Shown in pieces: positions 36,001 to 45,300 of a stretch of 64,000 nucleotides of DNA. The position numbers and the translations under genes are program-made. The notes beneath the pieces are model-generated. The model saw only the letters and a list, made by a program, of their open reading frames with translations. It was not told where the DNA came from and searched no databases. The DNA comes from JAAFHI01 sp039793685. GTDB taxonomy: Bacteria > Acidobacteriota > Blastocatellia > Chloracidobacteriales > Chloracidobacteriaceae. The first letter of the stretch is position 1, and the number at the start of each line of letters is the position of its first letter. The DNA lies in contig JBDRAL010000049.1 in the NCBI GenBank assembly GCA_039793685.1, forward strand, positions 164,266 through 228,265, written 5' to 3'.

Positions 36001-36036
36001 GGCGCACACCGCGCGCAAGCGAAATGATTTTTTCAT
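30001..36036 (-). CDS. Alpha-2-macroglobulin family protein, A2M gene 1 of 4
   Basis: The 2011-aa protein has a cleavable signal (MKKSFRLRAVCAVLAAVLWL, then SPFAPFVRA). An N-terminal linker and MG-type beta domains follow, with MG2 around residues 690-780 (DRGLYRPGERVTFKGWIR). A glycine-rich variable segment at about 1245-1300 (GRRGGAVFSMAPGGAGGGGR) stands where the bait region lies. The A2M domain follows from about residue 1310 (PDNLTRYRVTAVAVSG near 1335), then the thioester domain with C1525-N-E-Q1528, and a C-terminal receptor-like domain (PLPAGLEALNPEL). Bacterial A2Ms trap proteases in the periplasm. No lipobox is seen. It is the 3'-most of four tandem paralogues. Confidence 0.9.
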   Translation of the reverse strand: MKKSFRLRAVCAVLAAVLWLSPFAPFVRADDEMVRPHITVFDEDADEKPGIDFRLGEAKSAAPATERAPVAPTEKLPEAETAALLARLPAQRPPAPEEPFRFPVQTVPRPKTGNVLPLLKPSTEAAPVRPAAPVAALDVVRFAPNGYVAVAPNLTVVFSQPMMAIDGAVETVVTNPPVELTPQPPGRWRWLDTRTLRFEPDGRFPMATEYAVRIPAGTHSALGGVLAREVGWTFRTPAPRLIRNSVGDEKLSRKGIVALGFDQPIRPEAVLPFLKATASKKPVTLTLVPPPTVAGSDESDPIRDVYTKSGPQCAMTVRVSAPDGGLLPPGTQVELSLLKGAPAVEGPRVTPENQSVGLPVMDSFKVVKPSDDGYQPWGAFEVEFSQKIDAESFVSTLVTVEPKLERMEISAYGNEIRISGTKKPRATYRVTLSPDLASESGERLGVTPTLVLKTGDLDPYFSLPGEPRVVLDPFGKPRLWLESCNHREFRLAIHAVSPEDWPAFVTAFRSLSRNYSEKAAPVLPGRPVFKGSLPVRATPNEPVETGINFAPYINDGTRHFVVLVTPVLPFDPERTYRSRPHLKWISLTNLGIDAIGDGRQGIARVVSLRDGTPVAGAEVSFPGSGFVGRTDAAGQVVFSIQPPDSRSPSMLVARSGGDVNLLPLYRPYFSDDEDLNSWRKLPLTESRRWFVFDDRGLYRPGERVTFKGWIRQVGFFPAGDVSLPGIGGVTYTVLDPTGKTIGGGECAIDASGGFDGVFRLPEAVQGGTAKVKFSVPGTGDAFEHSFKIAAFRRPEFETKVTPNFAGPYILGDPVTLTAEASYFSGGPLAGADMTWSVQARFAEYAPPNWNEFVFGEQRAWWSYFYPSRGPGGGGSIGNGRTDAGGRGAFNIDVTRIAPTCPVRMTAEVTTQDVNRQTMSAKTEFLVHPSSVYVGIRAARTFVEAGLPLDLDLVVTDIDGKPVAGRPVRARLTRIVFERNNGEYGKVEKESVERELISGDGPIPCAFTPKEGGFYRVTVTTADARERVNRSELDVQVVSVGSASDFDLESYSGIELISDRKTYAGGETAEILVNSPFPEAEGLAVVSRDGILSTERFHMTGRTHVLQVPIKESWTPNVRVEVFLRTLPGKDRDPVTKTESREIRLDIPPVARRLQLSATPLTPVVEPGRESSVVVQVRDATGKPVAGGTVAVVVSDESVLKLGGYALKNPLDIFYPERFSGVVRATSREDVIRDHERRVFGRDLVGMASSGRRGGAVFSMAPGGAGGGGRGEDEAPPASKGRMPEDPALPSQPKVLDPDSIEPPIQLRTNFDPLANFSPSVTTDAEGKAVAKVKFPDNLTRYRVTAVAVSGEKCFGTTESNVTARLPLMVRPSAPRFLNYGDRCEFPVVIQNQSGTPQNVAVAIRTSNARLLDGAGRRVTIPANDRVEVRFPLTTERPGEARFEIAAAAPGIRPDGAWVSCPVYNPQTAETFAVYGEIDVGAAVQPVAVPAGALPGFGKLEVTASATQLQSLTDAYLYLENYPYECNEQLASRMLSTATMFEVLGKLGAGGVPSRGVVTGAVSDRVKKLEKAQKSNGGFGFWTQDSAEYPFLGVFAALAFRESTAHRFNIPPEMLDRSRNYLKNIEQFIPEHYSRDTRRSLIAFALSVRARAGDVDRTRVRRLVSDGLETLPLEAVGWLLFATAGDAELAPQRQALLKVLNNRVTETAGKAHFVTSYRDDGEVMLASDRRADGVVLDALIATDPKNDLIPKLARGLLDGRAQGRWATTQENVFALLALERYFRTYENVTPDFVARLWLGEKFAGEQAFRGRTADSRQLAVPLGEIPAGGAPLTLQKDGAGRLYYRAAMTYAPLNPDPKPFAAGFEVERVYEAVDDPADVRRDADGTWRIRAGARIRVKLVFSTDSVRYHVALADPLPAGLEALNPELAGTQAAPPDSDGTNWNWRRWWYSHQNLRDDRAEAFTETLWPGRFTYVYYARATTPGVFRVAPAKAEEMYHSETFGRTGAGRVVVE

Positions 36037-36146
36037 GAACAGGAAACTTCAGCCGACGGTATGGAACCCCGACCGCCAGGGAGGGACGGTCAAAATCCAC
36101 TGACACCGTTCAAAGACGGATGTTCCACCCTTTTCGTTAGCGGGTT

Positions 36147-36213
36147 GGAGCGCGCGCATCCCTGCGCGCACGCCTTTTCTCCTTTTTACTTGCTCGCTGG
36201 AAGCGCGCGCTCC
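36147..36213. repeat. REP-like pair at the junction of A2M genes 1 and 2
   Basis: GGAGCGCGCGCATCCCTGCG at 36147-36169 faces GCTCGCTGGAAGCGCGCGCT at 36191-36213. The second arm is coding: it makes ERALPASK, the last eight residues of A2M 2. Confidence 0.88.
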
Positions 36214-39200
36214 ACCACGACCCGGTCGGTCGCCCCGCGTCCGAAGGTTTCCGGGTGGTACATCTCCTCGGCCTTCGACGGCGGCGCGATGAACTCGCCC
36301 GGCGTCGTCGCCCGCGCAAAGTACACAAACGTGTGTGAGCCTTCCCACAACACGTTGGCGAACGCCTCCGCCCGCTCGGTCCGAAGGTTCTGATGGTCGT
36401 ACCATTGCCAGGACCACCAGCGGGAACGGCCGAACGTCACTTCCCCGCTTTCATCCTCATCCGAATCGGGCAACGCGCCCGTGCCTTGCAGTTCCGGGTT
36501 GAGCGCCTCGAATCCCGCCGGTAGCGGATCGACCAGCGCGACCTGCGTCCGGCGGGCGGCGGTTTCCATCAGCACCTTCACCTTCACCCGCGCCCCGGCC
36601 CGGATGCGCCACGTCCCGTCCGGGTCGCGCCTCACGTCGGACGGGTCGTCCACCGGGAGGTATATCCGCGTGACGGAAAATCCCGCCGCGTACGGTTTGA
36701 GCATGAAATTCGCCGGGGCGTACCGCAGCCCGATCCGGTAGTACATCCGGCCCGCGCCCGTTTTCGCCAGCGTGAGCATCCGGCGCCCCTCGCCGAGCGC
36801 GGCCAGTGGAATGTCGAGCTGCGCCCGGTCGGTCGTCCGCCCCCGAAACGCCCGCTCGCCCGCGAACCGCTCGTCCAGCCAGACCCGCGCGACAAAATCC
36901 GGCACGGCTTTTTCAAACGTCCGGAAATAACGCTCCATCCCGAGCAGAATGAACAGGTTTTCCTGCGTATTGCCCCAGCATCCGTTGATCCGGCTTCCCA
37001 GTAGGCCGCGCACTAGCTTCGGAATCAGGTCGCTTTGCGGCGAATCGGCGATGAGCGCGTCGAGAATCACCCCGTCGGCGCGCAGGTTCGAGCGGAAGGT
37101 GACGAAGTTCGCGTCCGTGAACCCGTCGGCGAAATGGGCCGTCCCCGCCGTTTCGGTCACGCGATTGAACAGAAACCGGCGCAGTGTCTCGCGTTCCGGT
37201 CCGGTGTCGCCCGCCGAGGCAAAAACATTGAGCAGCCAGCCGGTACATTCGAGCGGAATGTCTTTCAACTGGTATTTCGCGAGGAATTTTCGCGCGTCGG
37301 CAAGAACGTCTTCATCCTTCATCAGCGAACGGACGTACAGCGCGTAGGCCGTGACGGTCGCAATCTCCGCCGGGCCGTATTCGGACGGACAGTTGCTTTC
37401 GATGTCGTCCAGATATTCGAGACAACGTTCAAACCGTTCCTCGGGCACGGCCATCCCGCGCGCCTTCGCCCGGACGAGCGCATGCGCGCAATGCACGCTC
37501 ACATACGGGTAGACCGAACTCCCGCGAACCCACAGCCCGAAACCGCCGTCTTCCTCCCGCGAAAGCAGGTCGGCGATGTCTTCCTTCATTTTTTCCCGCG
37601 CCGCTTCCGGCGTGGAAATCCCGGGTACGTTGAATTCCCGCAGCAGATCCTCCAGCGCCGCGACCGTGAGCATCCGCGAGGCAATCTGCTCGCTACATGA
37701 ATAAGGATAGGAGGTCTGAAATTTGACCGCGTCGGTCAGCGACTGCATTTCGGTCGCCGAAGTCGTCACTTCAAGTCCGCCGAAGCCCTTCACCGCGTCG
37801 CGCGGGGCGGAAATCGGCTGCGCCGTCGCGCCCGCGTCAAGTTCGCCGTAGGTCGCAAACGCCTCCGTCGTGGCGGGCGTGTAGACCGGCAGGCTGACGA
37901 ACGCCGCGTCGGCCTCCGCCCCGCCCGTCACCGCCACCGCGAAGTTCGCCGTTCCCGGATTCCCCGCCGCCACCGGAAACCGCACTTCCACCCGATTGTT
38001 GGCGGGAATCGTCACCCGCCGCCCCGCGCCGTCGGTCAGCGTCGCGTTCGTCGCCCGGACCGCCACCGTCACCGGCAGCGGACGGTCGGTCTGGTTCTGT
38101 ACCACCACCGGCAGTTCGAACCGGTCGCCGAAGTTCAAAAACCTCGGCGCGGAGGGTCGCGCCATCAGCGGCAGCCGCGCGGTCAGATTCGATTCGCCGA
38201 TGCCGAACCGCTTGTCCGTGGCGGCGACCGCGACCACCCGGTAGCGCGTGAGATTGTCCGGCAGCTTGAAGTTGACCACCGCCTTCCCGGCGGCATCGGT
38301 CATCACCGTCGGTGCGAACACCGCCAGCGGATTGAAATCCCGCCGCAGTTGAATGGCCGACGATCCCGCGACGCCGGGCGTTAAAGCCACCAGACTCAGG
38401 AAATTCCTTCCATTGAGGGGAAGGCTGGTCACTCGCAACCCCAATATCTGCGTGGTCGCCGTCTGTGAGTTGACCATTGCCGTCAAGGAAGGGTCGCCGC
38501 TCAACGGAATCCGGTCCGATTCCTCCTCCCGGACATCCTTGCGCCCGTTGAGCATCTCGGCTCTGGCCAGACGATTCGGATAGAACGCCTCGATTGGCGA
38601 CAGAAATGTGTAACCCCGCAGCGCCAGGACGGCTTCATCCACCACGACCAGCGCGACTTCGGCCTTTTCGACCGGCGCGCCCGCCGCGTCGCGAACCATC
38701 ACATCCACCGCCGTTCCCGCCCCCGGTTTCGTCACCGCATCACGCGGCGCGGCGGTAACGGAAAGCGTTCGGGAAACGGGCGGAATCGCCAGTTCAAGCG
38801 TCGCCGACGCCTCCACCGGAAACGCAGGCAGGTCGGGACGCGGTTTCCCGGCGCGATCCGCGCGCGTCCGCGTCCCGACGAGCCGAACGGAAAGATGAAC
38901 ATTCGGCGTCCATTCCTCGCGAATCGGAATCCGCAGGGTGTGGGTCGTACCGGTCATCGTGAAGTGTTCGGTCGTCACAATGCCGTCGCGGTCCAGTACA
39001 AGCAGGCCGTCGGAGTCGGAAATCGAGGACCGCACCAGAATTTCCGCCGTTTCGCCCGCGCGATACTCGCGTTTGTCGGGAATCAGTTCGACATTTCCCG
39101 AAATCCGGGGCAATTCCGACGTTTCACCCGCCACCCAGAAGGTCATCACGCTCTGGTTGACGCGCTCCCGCACATCGGTTGTCACGGCCGCCAGCCGGTA

Positions 39201-42200
39201 GCGACCGCCAACCGCCGGTTGAAACCGCTGCTCCGCCGGGCCGCCGGTTGAAACCGTCTCCGACTCGACGGCGTCCACCTCGACCTCACGCCATTCACCC
39301 TCGATCTTTTTGTATTCCACCCGCGAAAAACGAAAACGGACGGGCCGCCCGGCAACGGCCTTCCCGTCCACATCGGTCACGACCGAATCGACCACAAGCG
39401 GTTGCCCGGCATCCACGAAGGTCCGCCGACCGCGCAATCCGAGGTAAACGCTCGCCGGATGCACCAGAACCCGACTCATTCCCGTGACGGTTTGCCGATT
39501 CACATCCTGAACCGAGCCTTCCACTCTGAAAACAACCGGGGCGGGCGGCGTCACCCGGTCGAGGTGGACCCGCAGCGTATGTCGCCCGTCGGCGTCGGTG
39601 ACGGCGTCGAAGGTTCGCTCCTTGTCACCGGTCGAACCTGAATCGGAGTACCGATTGACACCGAAAATCCACCACGGACGCCATTCCCCGAAGGTAAAGC
39701 CGTCCCAGCCCGGCGGAGCAAAATCCGCATCCTCTGGGACGACCCGCCAGCCGATTTTTGCGCTTCCCAGACCGCCGCCCGCGAAGTACTTCGCCGTCAG
39801 CGTCAGGTCCACCGGATCGCCCGCGAAAAACGGCCCCGACGACGGTTTCACGTCCACCTCGAACTCGGGACGCCGAAATTCCGCCACCAGAAAAGAATGA
39901 CGGGCAATCTGGACCTCATCCGGTCCATCCTGAATGTTGAAAGCGATGCCCGCCCACCCGGAATTGACGCCCTGGGGCAGGGTGAACCGCAGATCGAACC
40001 CGCCGAGCGGCCCGATCCGGCATGCCCCCTTGGCAAGTTCCGCCTGCTGGCTGTCGGTCACGACAAACACGCAGTCTTTTCCGTTCAAGCCGGAAAGAAC
40101 CGTGTCGCCGGTTGGTCCCGGCTCGATGCTCCGGAGCCAGCCCTTTACCGAGACTTCCTCGCCGGGCTGGTAGAGTCCACGGTCATCGAAAACATGGCAG
40201 ACGTACCTCGGATCGGGCTTGGCGGAATGGTCCAACCCGTTGAACGCCCGCCAGAATTCCTCCGAAAGCACCGCTTCATCCGTCCCGAGACGCCCGGAAA
40301 AGAACAAGGGAACGCCCGTTTCGAACTTTGAAGGCCCCAGACGGGCCAGTCCGTCGGCCCCGGTCGTCGCCTTTGCCCCGGTCGAATGGTCGGTGACCTC
40401 GACCCCGGCCAGCGGACGCCCGGTTTTCAACGAGGTCGCCCGCACAACCGTTCCGCTCCAGTCATACACCGCGTCCAGCCCGATGTCAGTCGCCGCGCAC
40501 CATTTCACGAACGTCTGTTGCCGCTCCATCGGGTCCGGGACGGTTTCAATCGTCACGATCAGATTGCCGACCCCGTCGCGCAAAAACCGTCCGAGGTTGA
40601 CCGTCGTTTCCGTGAAATCATTTGGAACCCGTTGAATCGGAACGACTTCTGAAAAAACCACCTCGCCCGGCGGGGTCAGCATTGCCTCCGGGAACTTTTC
40701 CCGCATGTTTCGCCGCTGGAGAACCCCGAAGTACTTCGGCCAGTCAGTCGGGTTCACCCGCCGGACGGTCATTCTGAAACCGTCGTGATTCGCGCTGATG
40801 ACCGACAGCCGACGCCCGCCGAAGGGATCGAAAATCGTCAGCGGATTTCGCTCATCGAGCGCCGGAACGTAAAAAAAGCGCGGCGCGCCCTCGACGTTGA
40901 AGACGAGCGGCGCGGTCGCGCCGAGCGGCTGGCCGAATTCGTCGCGGATCGTCTCGGGCAACGTCACCCGATAGCGGGTATTCGGCGCTTTTCTCCCGCC
41001 AATCGAAATCGAACGGTTGTACACCGCCACTTCCAACGCTTGCCCGTCCGGCAGCGGCGGCTCGATGGCGATCCGGTCCGCCCGGACCGTCTTTGCATCG
41101 AGCGAATTCGAGAAATCAATGACGAACGTCGAGTTCGGCGCGCAGAGATCGGTCAGCCCGCCGCACCGGATGCCGGTGACGACGAGCGGGCCGTGCGTAC
41201 GAAAGTCCACCGCGCGGATTTCCGTGACCGTCCGGTTCGGGCCTTCGAGCGAGGCCAGGCCGGGTTCGATGACGACCGACACCCCGGCATCCGGCGGCAG
41301 GACGGCGTCCGCGCCCGCGTCATCCACGACCCGGAACACGCCGAACCGGCCCGCCTGCGCGTTTTTCCCCGCCTCGGTCACGTTCTTGTCGGCGGAGAGT
41401 TCATCGGGCCGGGCCTGACGTACGCGAAACGTCTTCCCGCCCGCCTTCACGCGCGCCACCGACGCGACCGCCGCCGGATCGATCCGCTGGTTGAAGCCGA
41501 GAAAAATCAACGGTTTATGCCCGACCACGGCATCTTTTCCCGGAACCGTTTCGGTGACCGAAACGGTCGGTGTCGTAAAGGTCCAGGCGGTTTCCCTGGC
41601 CAGCGTCCCGCCGACCGCCGACGTCACGCCCGCCGGGACCCGTACGCGATAGGTCGTCGCCATCGGAAAACGTCCGTCCGGTTCGAACAGGAGCGTTCGC
41701 GTCCCGATCCAGCGCCAGCGGCCCGGCGGTTGCGGCGTGATCTCGACCGGCGGTCGCTCGGCGGCGGCGTCCGAGACGGATTCCAGCGGGATCATCGGCT
41801 GGGTGAAGGTGACGCTCAGGTTCGGCGCGAGTTCGACCGGGCCTTCGGGAGCGAACCGCGCGACATCGAACGTTTTTCCGAACGCGCCGTCGGGCGGGGC
41901 CGCCGTACCGCTTGCTGGAAAAGCCATTTCAACCGTCCGACCGGGTTGCGGCGGCGGCAGGCTTTTCGCCGGGAAGCGGAATTCGGGCAGTTTCGAGGTG
42001 GCGGCGGGTGCTTCCTTCGGCAAGCGGGCGAGCAGCGCCGCCGTTTCGCGTTCGGAAAGTTTTTCCACCTCGGCGGGCGGCGCGGCGTCCGTCGGCGGCG
42101 TTTCGGTTTTCGGCGGCATCCCGTTACTCAACCGGAAGTCGATTTCACGGGGGGCGTCCGCCGCCGGAAACATGAACCGCGCCTGCCGGACCGGTTGACT

Positions 42201-42275
42201 TGAATTCGCCGCCGGAGCGGCCAGCCCGACCAGCGGCTGAACCGCGAGCCAAATCGCCAGAAATGTTCTTTTCAT
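36186..42275 (-). CDS. Alpha-2-macroglobulin family protein, A2M gene 2 of 4
   Basis: The 2029-aa protein has the signal peptide MKRTFLAIWLAVQPLVGLAA, nearly the same as that of gene 3. MG2 lies near residue 695 (DRGLYQPGEEVSVKGWLRS). The bait segment (about 1255-1310) holds LPLNGRNFLSLVALTPGV at 1285-1302, a motif otherwise typical of the plug region of acidobacterial TonB-dependent (Oar/CarboxypepD_reg) receptors, preceded by NSQTATTQILGLRVTS. The A2M domain and the thioester domain with C1527-S-E-Q1530 follow. The last residues, ERALPASK, come from a REP-like element. The protein is exported to the periplasm, and a protease-trap role is inferred from the family. Confidence 0.9.
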   Translation of the reverse strand: MKRTFLAIWLAVQPLVGLAAPAANSSQPVRQARFMFPAADAPREIDFRLSNGMPPKTETPPTDAAPPAEVEKLSERETAALLARLPKEAPAATSKLPEFRFPAKSLPPPQPGRTVEMAFPASGTAAPPDGAFGKTFDVARFAPEGPVELAPNLSVTFTQPMIPLESVSDAAAERPPVEITPQPPGRWRWIGTRTLLFEPDGRFPMATTYRVRVPAGVTSAVGGTLARETAWTFTTPTVSVTETVPGKDAVVGHKPLIFLGFNQRIDPAAVASVARVKAGGKTFRVRQARPDELSADKNVTEAGKNAQAGRFGVFRVVDDAGADAVLPPDAGVSVVIEPGLASLEGPNRTVTEIRAVDFRTHGPLVVTGIRCGGLTDLCAPNSTFVIDFSNSLDAKTVRADRIAIEPPLPDGQALEVAVYNRSISIGGRKAPNTRYRVTLPETIRDEFGQPLGATAPLVFNVEGAPRFFYVPALDERNPLTIFDPFGGRRLSVISANHDGFRMTVRRVNPTDWPKYFGVLQRRNMREKFPEAMLTPPGEVVFSEVVPIQRVPNDFTETTVNLGRFLRDGVGNLIVTIETVPDPMERQQTFVKWCAATDIGLDAVYDWSGTVVRATSLKTGRPLAGVEVTDHSTGAKATTGADGLARLGPSKFETGVPLFFSGRLGTDEAVLSEEFWRAFNGLDHSAKPDPRYVCHVFDDRGLYQPGEEVSVKGWLRSIEPGPTGDTVLSGLNGKDCVFVVTDSQQAELAKGACRIGPLGGFDLRFTLPQGVNSGWAGIAFNIQDGPDEVQIARHSFLVAEFRRPEFEVDVKPSSGPFFAGDPVDLTLTAKYFAGGGLGSAKIGWRVVPEDADFAPPGWDGFTFGEWRPWWIFGVNRYSDSGSTGDKERTFDAVTDADGRHTLRVHLDRVTPPAPVVFRVEGSVQDVNRQTVTGMSRVLVHPASVYLGLRGRRTFVDAGQPLVVDSVVTDVDGKAVAGRPVRFRFSRVEYKKIEGEWREVEVDAVESETVSTGGPAEQRFQPAVGGRYRLAAVTTDVRERVNQSVMTFWVAGETSELPRISGNVELIPDKREYRAGETAEILVRSSISDSDGLLVLDRDGIVTTEHFTMTGTTHTLRIPIREEWTPNVHLSVRLVGTRTRADRAGKPRPDLPAFPVEASATLELAIPPVSRTLSVTAAPRDAVTKPGAGTAVDVMVRDAAGAPVEKAEVALVVVDEAVLALRGYTFLSPIEAFYPNRLARAEMLNGRKDVREEESDRIPLSGDPSLTAMVNSQTATTQILGLRVTSLPLNGRNFLSLVALTPGVAGSSAIQLRRDFNPLAVFAPTVMTDAAGKAVVNFKLPDNLTRYRVVAVAATDKRFGIGESNLTARLPLMARPSAPRFLNFGDRFELPVVVQNQTDRPLPVTVAVRATNATLTDGAGRRVTIPANNRVEVRFPVAAGNPGTANFAVAVTGGAEADAAFVSLPVYTPATTEAFATYGELDAGATAQPISAPRDAVKGFGGLEVTTSATEMQSLTDAVKFQTSYPYSCSEQIASRMLTVAALEDLLREFNVPGISTPEAAREKMKEDIADLLSREEDGGFGLWVRGSSVYPYVSVHCAHALVRAKARGMAVPEERFERCLEYLDDIESNCPSEYGPAEIATVTAYALYVRSLMKDEDVLADARKFLAKYQLKDIPLECTGWLLNVFASAGDTGPERETLRRFLFNRVTETAGTAHFADGFTDANFVTFRSNLRADGVILDALIADSPQSDLIPKLVRGLLGSRINGCWGNTQENLFILLGMERYFRTFEKAVPDFVARVWLDERFAGERAFRGRTTDRAQLDIPLAALGEGRRMLTLAKTGAGRMYYRIGLRYAPANFMLKPYAAGFSVTRIYLPVDDPSDVRRDPDGTWRIRAGARVKVKVLMETAARRTQVALVDPLPAGFEALNPELQGTGALPDSDEDESGEVTFGRSRWWSWQWYDHQNLRTERAEAFANVLWEGSHTFVYFARATTPGEFIAPPSKAEEMYHPETFGRGATDRVVVERALPASK

Positions 42276-42288
42276 AAGTTTTTACGTT

Positions 42289-42366
42289 GGAGCGCGCGCA
42301 TCCCTGCGCGCTTGTCTTTCAACTTGTTACTTGCGCGGTGGAAGCGCGCGCTCCACGGCGCGCTCC
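42289..42366. repeat. REP-like pair at the junction of A2M genes 2 and 3
   Basis: GGAGCGCGCGCATCCCTGCG at 42289-42311 faces GCGCGGTGGAAGCGCGCGCT from 42331. A second partial copy (CGGCGCGCTCC) follows to 42366. It encodes ERAVERALPPRK at the end of A2M 3. Confidence 0.88.
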
Positions 42367-45300
42367 ACCACCACGACGCGGGCGGAGGCACCGCGTCCGA
42401 AGGTTTCCGGGTGGTACATCTCCTCGGCCTTCGACGGCGGCGCGATGAACTCGCCCGGCGTCGTCGCCCGCGCGTAGTAGGTAAACGTGTACGTCCCGTC
42501 GTAAAGCAGGGCCGCGAACGCCTCCGCGTGGTCGTTGCGCAGGTTCTGGTGATCGAACCACTGCCAGCGCCAGCGCCACGTTTCAAAGAAATCCGACGCC
42601 GAGCCGGTGTCGTCCTCGTCAGCGTCTTCATCCTCCTCGGGGGCAGGCGGCAGCAGGCCCGTTCCCTTCAATTCCGGATTGAGCGGTTCGAAACCCGCCG
42701 GGAGCGGATCGTTGAGCGCGACGTGATAGCGCCGCGAGGTGGTCGTCATCGTCACGCGGATGCGGACTCGCGCGCCTGCGCGGACACGCCACGTCCCGTC
42801 GGGGTCGCGCGTCACGTCGGACGGATCGTCCAGTGCTTCGTACTTCCGGGCCACGGCAAAGCCCGCGTCAAATGGTTTCACATCGAGGCTCGCCGGGGCG
42901 TAGTTCAGCCCGATTCGGTAGTACAACCGGCCCGGCCCCGTCTTCCCGACCGTGAGCGGCTGGACACCGTGCCCGAGTTGGTCGAGCGGCACCCGGATGT
43001 CTTTCTGATCGGTTGTCCGGCCCTGAAACCGCTGTTCGCCCGCGAACCGGTCGCCGAGCCAGACCCGCGCGACGAAATCCGGCGTGGCCTTTTCGAAAGT
43101 CCGGAAATAACGGTCGAGCGCGAGCAGGATGAACACGTTTTCCTGCGTCGAGGACCAGCGACCCCGCGTCCGATGGGCGAGCAGGCCGCGTACAACCTTC
43201 GGAATCAGGTCGTTCTGCGGATCGGCGGCGATGAGCGCGTCAAGAATCACCCCGTCGGCCCGGCGCGACGATCCGAACATCACGAAATCGCCGTCGCCGT
43301 AGTTCGTGACGAAATGCGCCTCGCCCGCCGTTTCGGCCACCCGGTTGCCGAGATGACGCAGCAACCCGGCCCGAACTTCCGCCGCCGATTCGTCTTTCGC
43401 CAGCGCGCCGAGCAGCCATCCGACCGCTTCGAGCGGCAGTTGCCCGGGAGTGGCCCCCATCAATTTCGCTTTCGTTGCGTCCCCTTCATCCAGCAGTGCC
43501 AGAACATACAACGCATAGGCGACAAGCGACTTCCGGACCTCCTCGCCGTACCACTCGGGAATGCGGGTTTCGATATCCCGGAGGTAATCCTTCAGGGAAT
43601 CCAGATTCTCTTCATTGACGGGAATCCCCTTCTCCTTGGCGCGGGCGAAGGCGTGCGCGACGTGAATCGAAAGGAACGGGTAGTCCTGCGTTTCATCGAC
43701 GCGCCACATCCCGACCTTCCCTTCGGAATCAATCCGGTTTGAAAGTTCCTGAAGATCCGCCCGGACACGCGCATCGAGAACCGCCGCCGGAGGCAATCCG
43801 GCCGCGTTGAAGGCGGAAAGCACGTCGCGAATCGCCAGAATGGTCAGCACCCGCGACGACAACTGTTCGCTGCATTCGTACGGGTAGGTCGTCAGATAGA
43901 CGACCGCGTCGGTCAGCACCTGCAACTGCGTCGAAGAAGCTGAAACTTCAAGCCGCCCGAAACCGGGCAGGGCGTCTTTGGGCATCCGGACCGGCTGAAC
44001 CGTCGCTCCGTCGTCAAGTTCGCCGTAGGTCGCAAACGCCTCCGTGGTCGCGGGGGTGTAAACCGGAAGCGTGATGAAAGCCGCGTCAGCGGTGTCCGCG
44101 CCCGCCGCCGCCACCGCGAACCGGGCCTCGCCGGGCCGGTCGGTCGTGGCGGGGAAGCGCACTTCCACGCGGTCGTTCGCCGGGACGGTCACGCGCCGCC
44201 CGCCGCCGTCGGTCAGCGTCGCGTTCGTTGCACGAACTGCGACCGCCACGGGTTGCGCCCAACTGTTCTGGTTTTGAATGACCACGGGAAGTTCGCACCG
44301 GTCGCCGAAGTTCAAAAAGCGCGGCAACGACGGACGGACCATCAGCGGCAGCCGGGCCGTGAGGTTCGACTCGCCGGCTCCGAAGCTGGTCTGTCCGAAA
44401 GCTGCGACCGCCATCACGCGGTAGCGGGTGAGATTGTCCGGCAATTTCAATACGACCTGCGCCCGTCCGCCCGCATCGGTCGTCACGTTCGGCGCGAAAA
44501 TCGCCAGCGGGTCGAAATTCCGCCGGACGGCAATCGCCTGACTCGGCTCCGCTTCCGGTTCGCCGCCCCTCGCTCGAACTGCCCGAGCAAAGTAACGCCG
44601 AGGGACGGGAACCGCCGAGACTTCAACGACTTCCGTTGCGCCTTGCCCACGCCTCCCTTCCGAACGAAGTAACACCACATCATCGGAAAGCCATGGAGCA
44701 TAGAGAGAAAACTCCGCCTCCTGCCCGGACACGTCCCGGAGGTGAGCGAACCGGCGATTTCCGGCATTCTCGGTCCCCGGCTGGCGGAACTCGTAAAAGG
44801 TTTGAATCGGATCGGCCAACTTGTAATCGCCGAGCGCCAGCACCGATTCATCAACGGCAAAAACAACCACCTCCGCCCCGCCGGCCCGCGCATCGGCAAA
44901 GTCGCGCACGTCCACGTCAATCACCGTCTCGCCGCCGGGCGCGAGCGTCCGCGCGCGGGGAACGACGGTCACGTCCAGCCGACGCGACTGGGTGGAGACA
45001 TTGAGCGTCACGCGCCCGGACGCAAACGCGGGACGCGGCGGGCCATCCGGCACGGGCGAGCCGTCGGAATCAATTCGAGGTGCGTTCCCGGTCAGCGCGA
45101 CGCGGACCGACACGTTCGGCGTCCACTTTTCCTCAATCGGTATCCTTAAAATATGAGTCGTGCCGGTCATGTCGAATGATTCGTTCGACACGATGCCCTC
45201 GCGCTCGACCGTCACCATTCCCCGCGCGTCGGGAAACGGCGAACGGACGAGAATTTCCGCCTCAACGCCACCCCCGTACTCTTGGGCGTCGGGAATCAGT

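Noticed and set aside
40785..42203. A 472-aa plus-strand open frame opposite A2M gene 2
   Set aside because: Low-complexity Arg/Asp/Pro composition and no recognisable domain; the minus-strand A2M is clearly the real gene. The same applies to the plus-strand frame 3032-4258.
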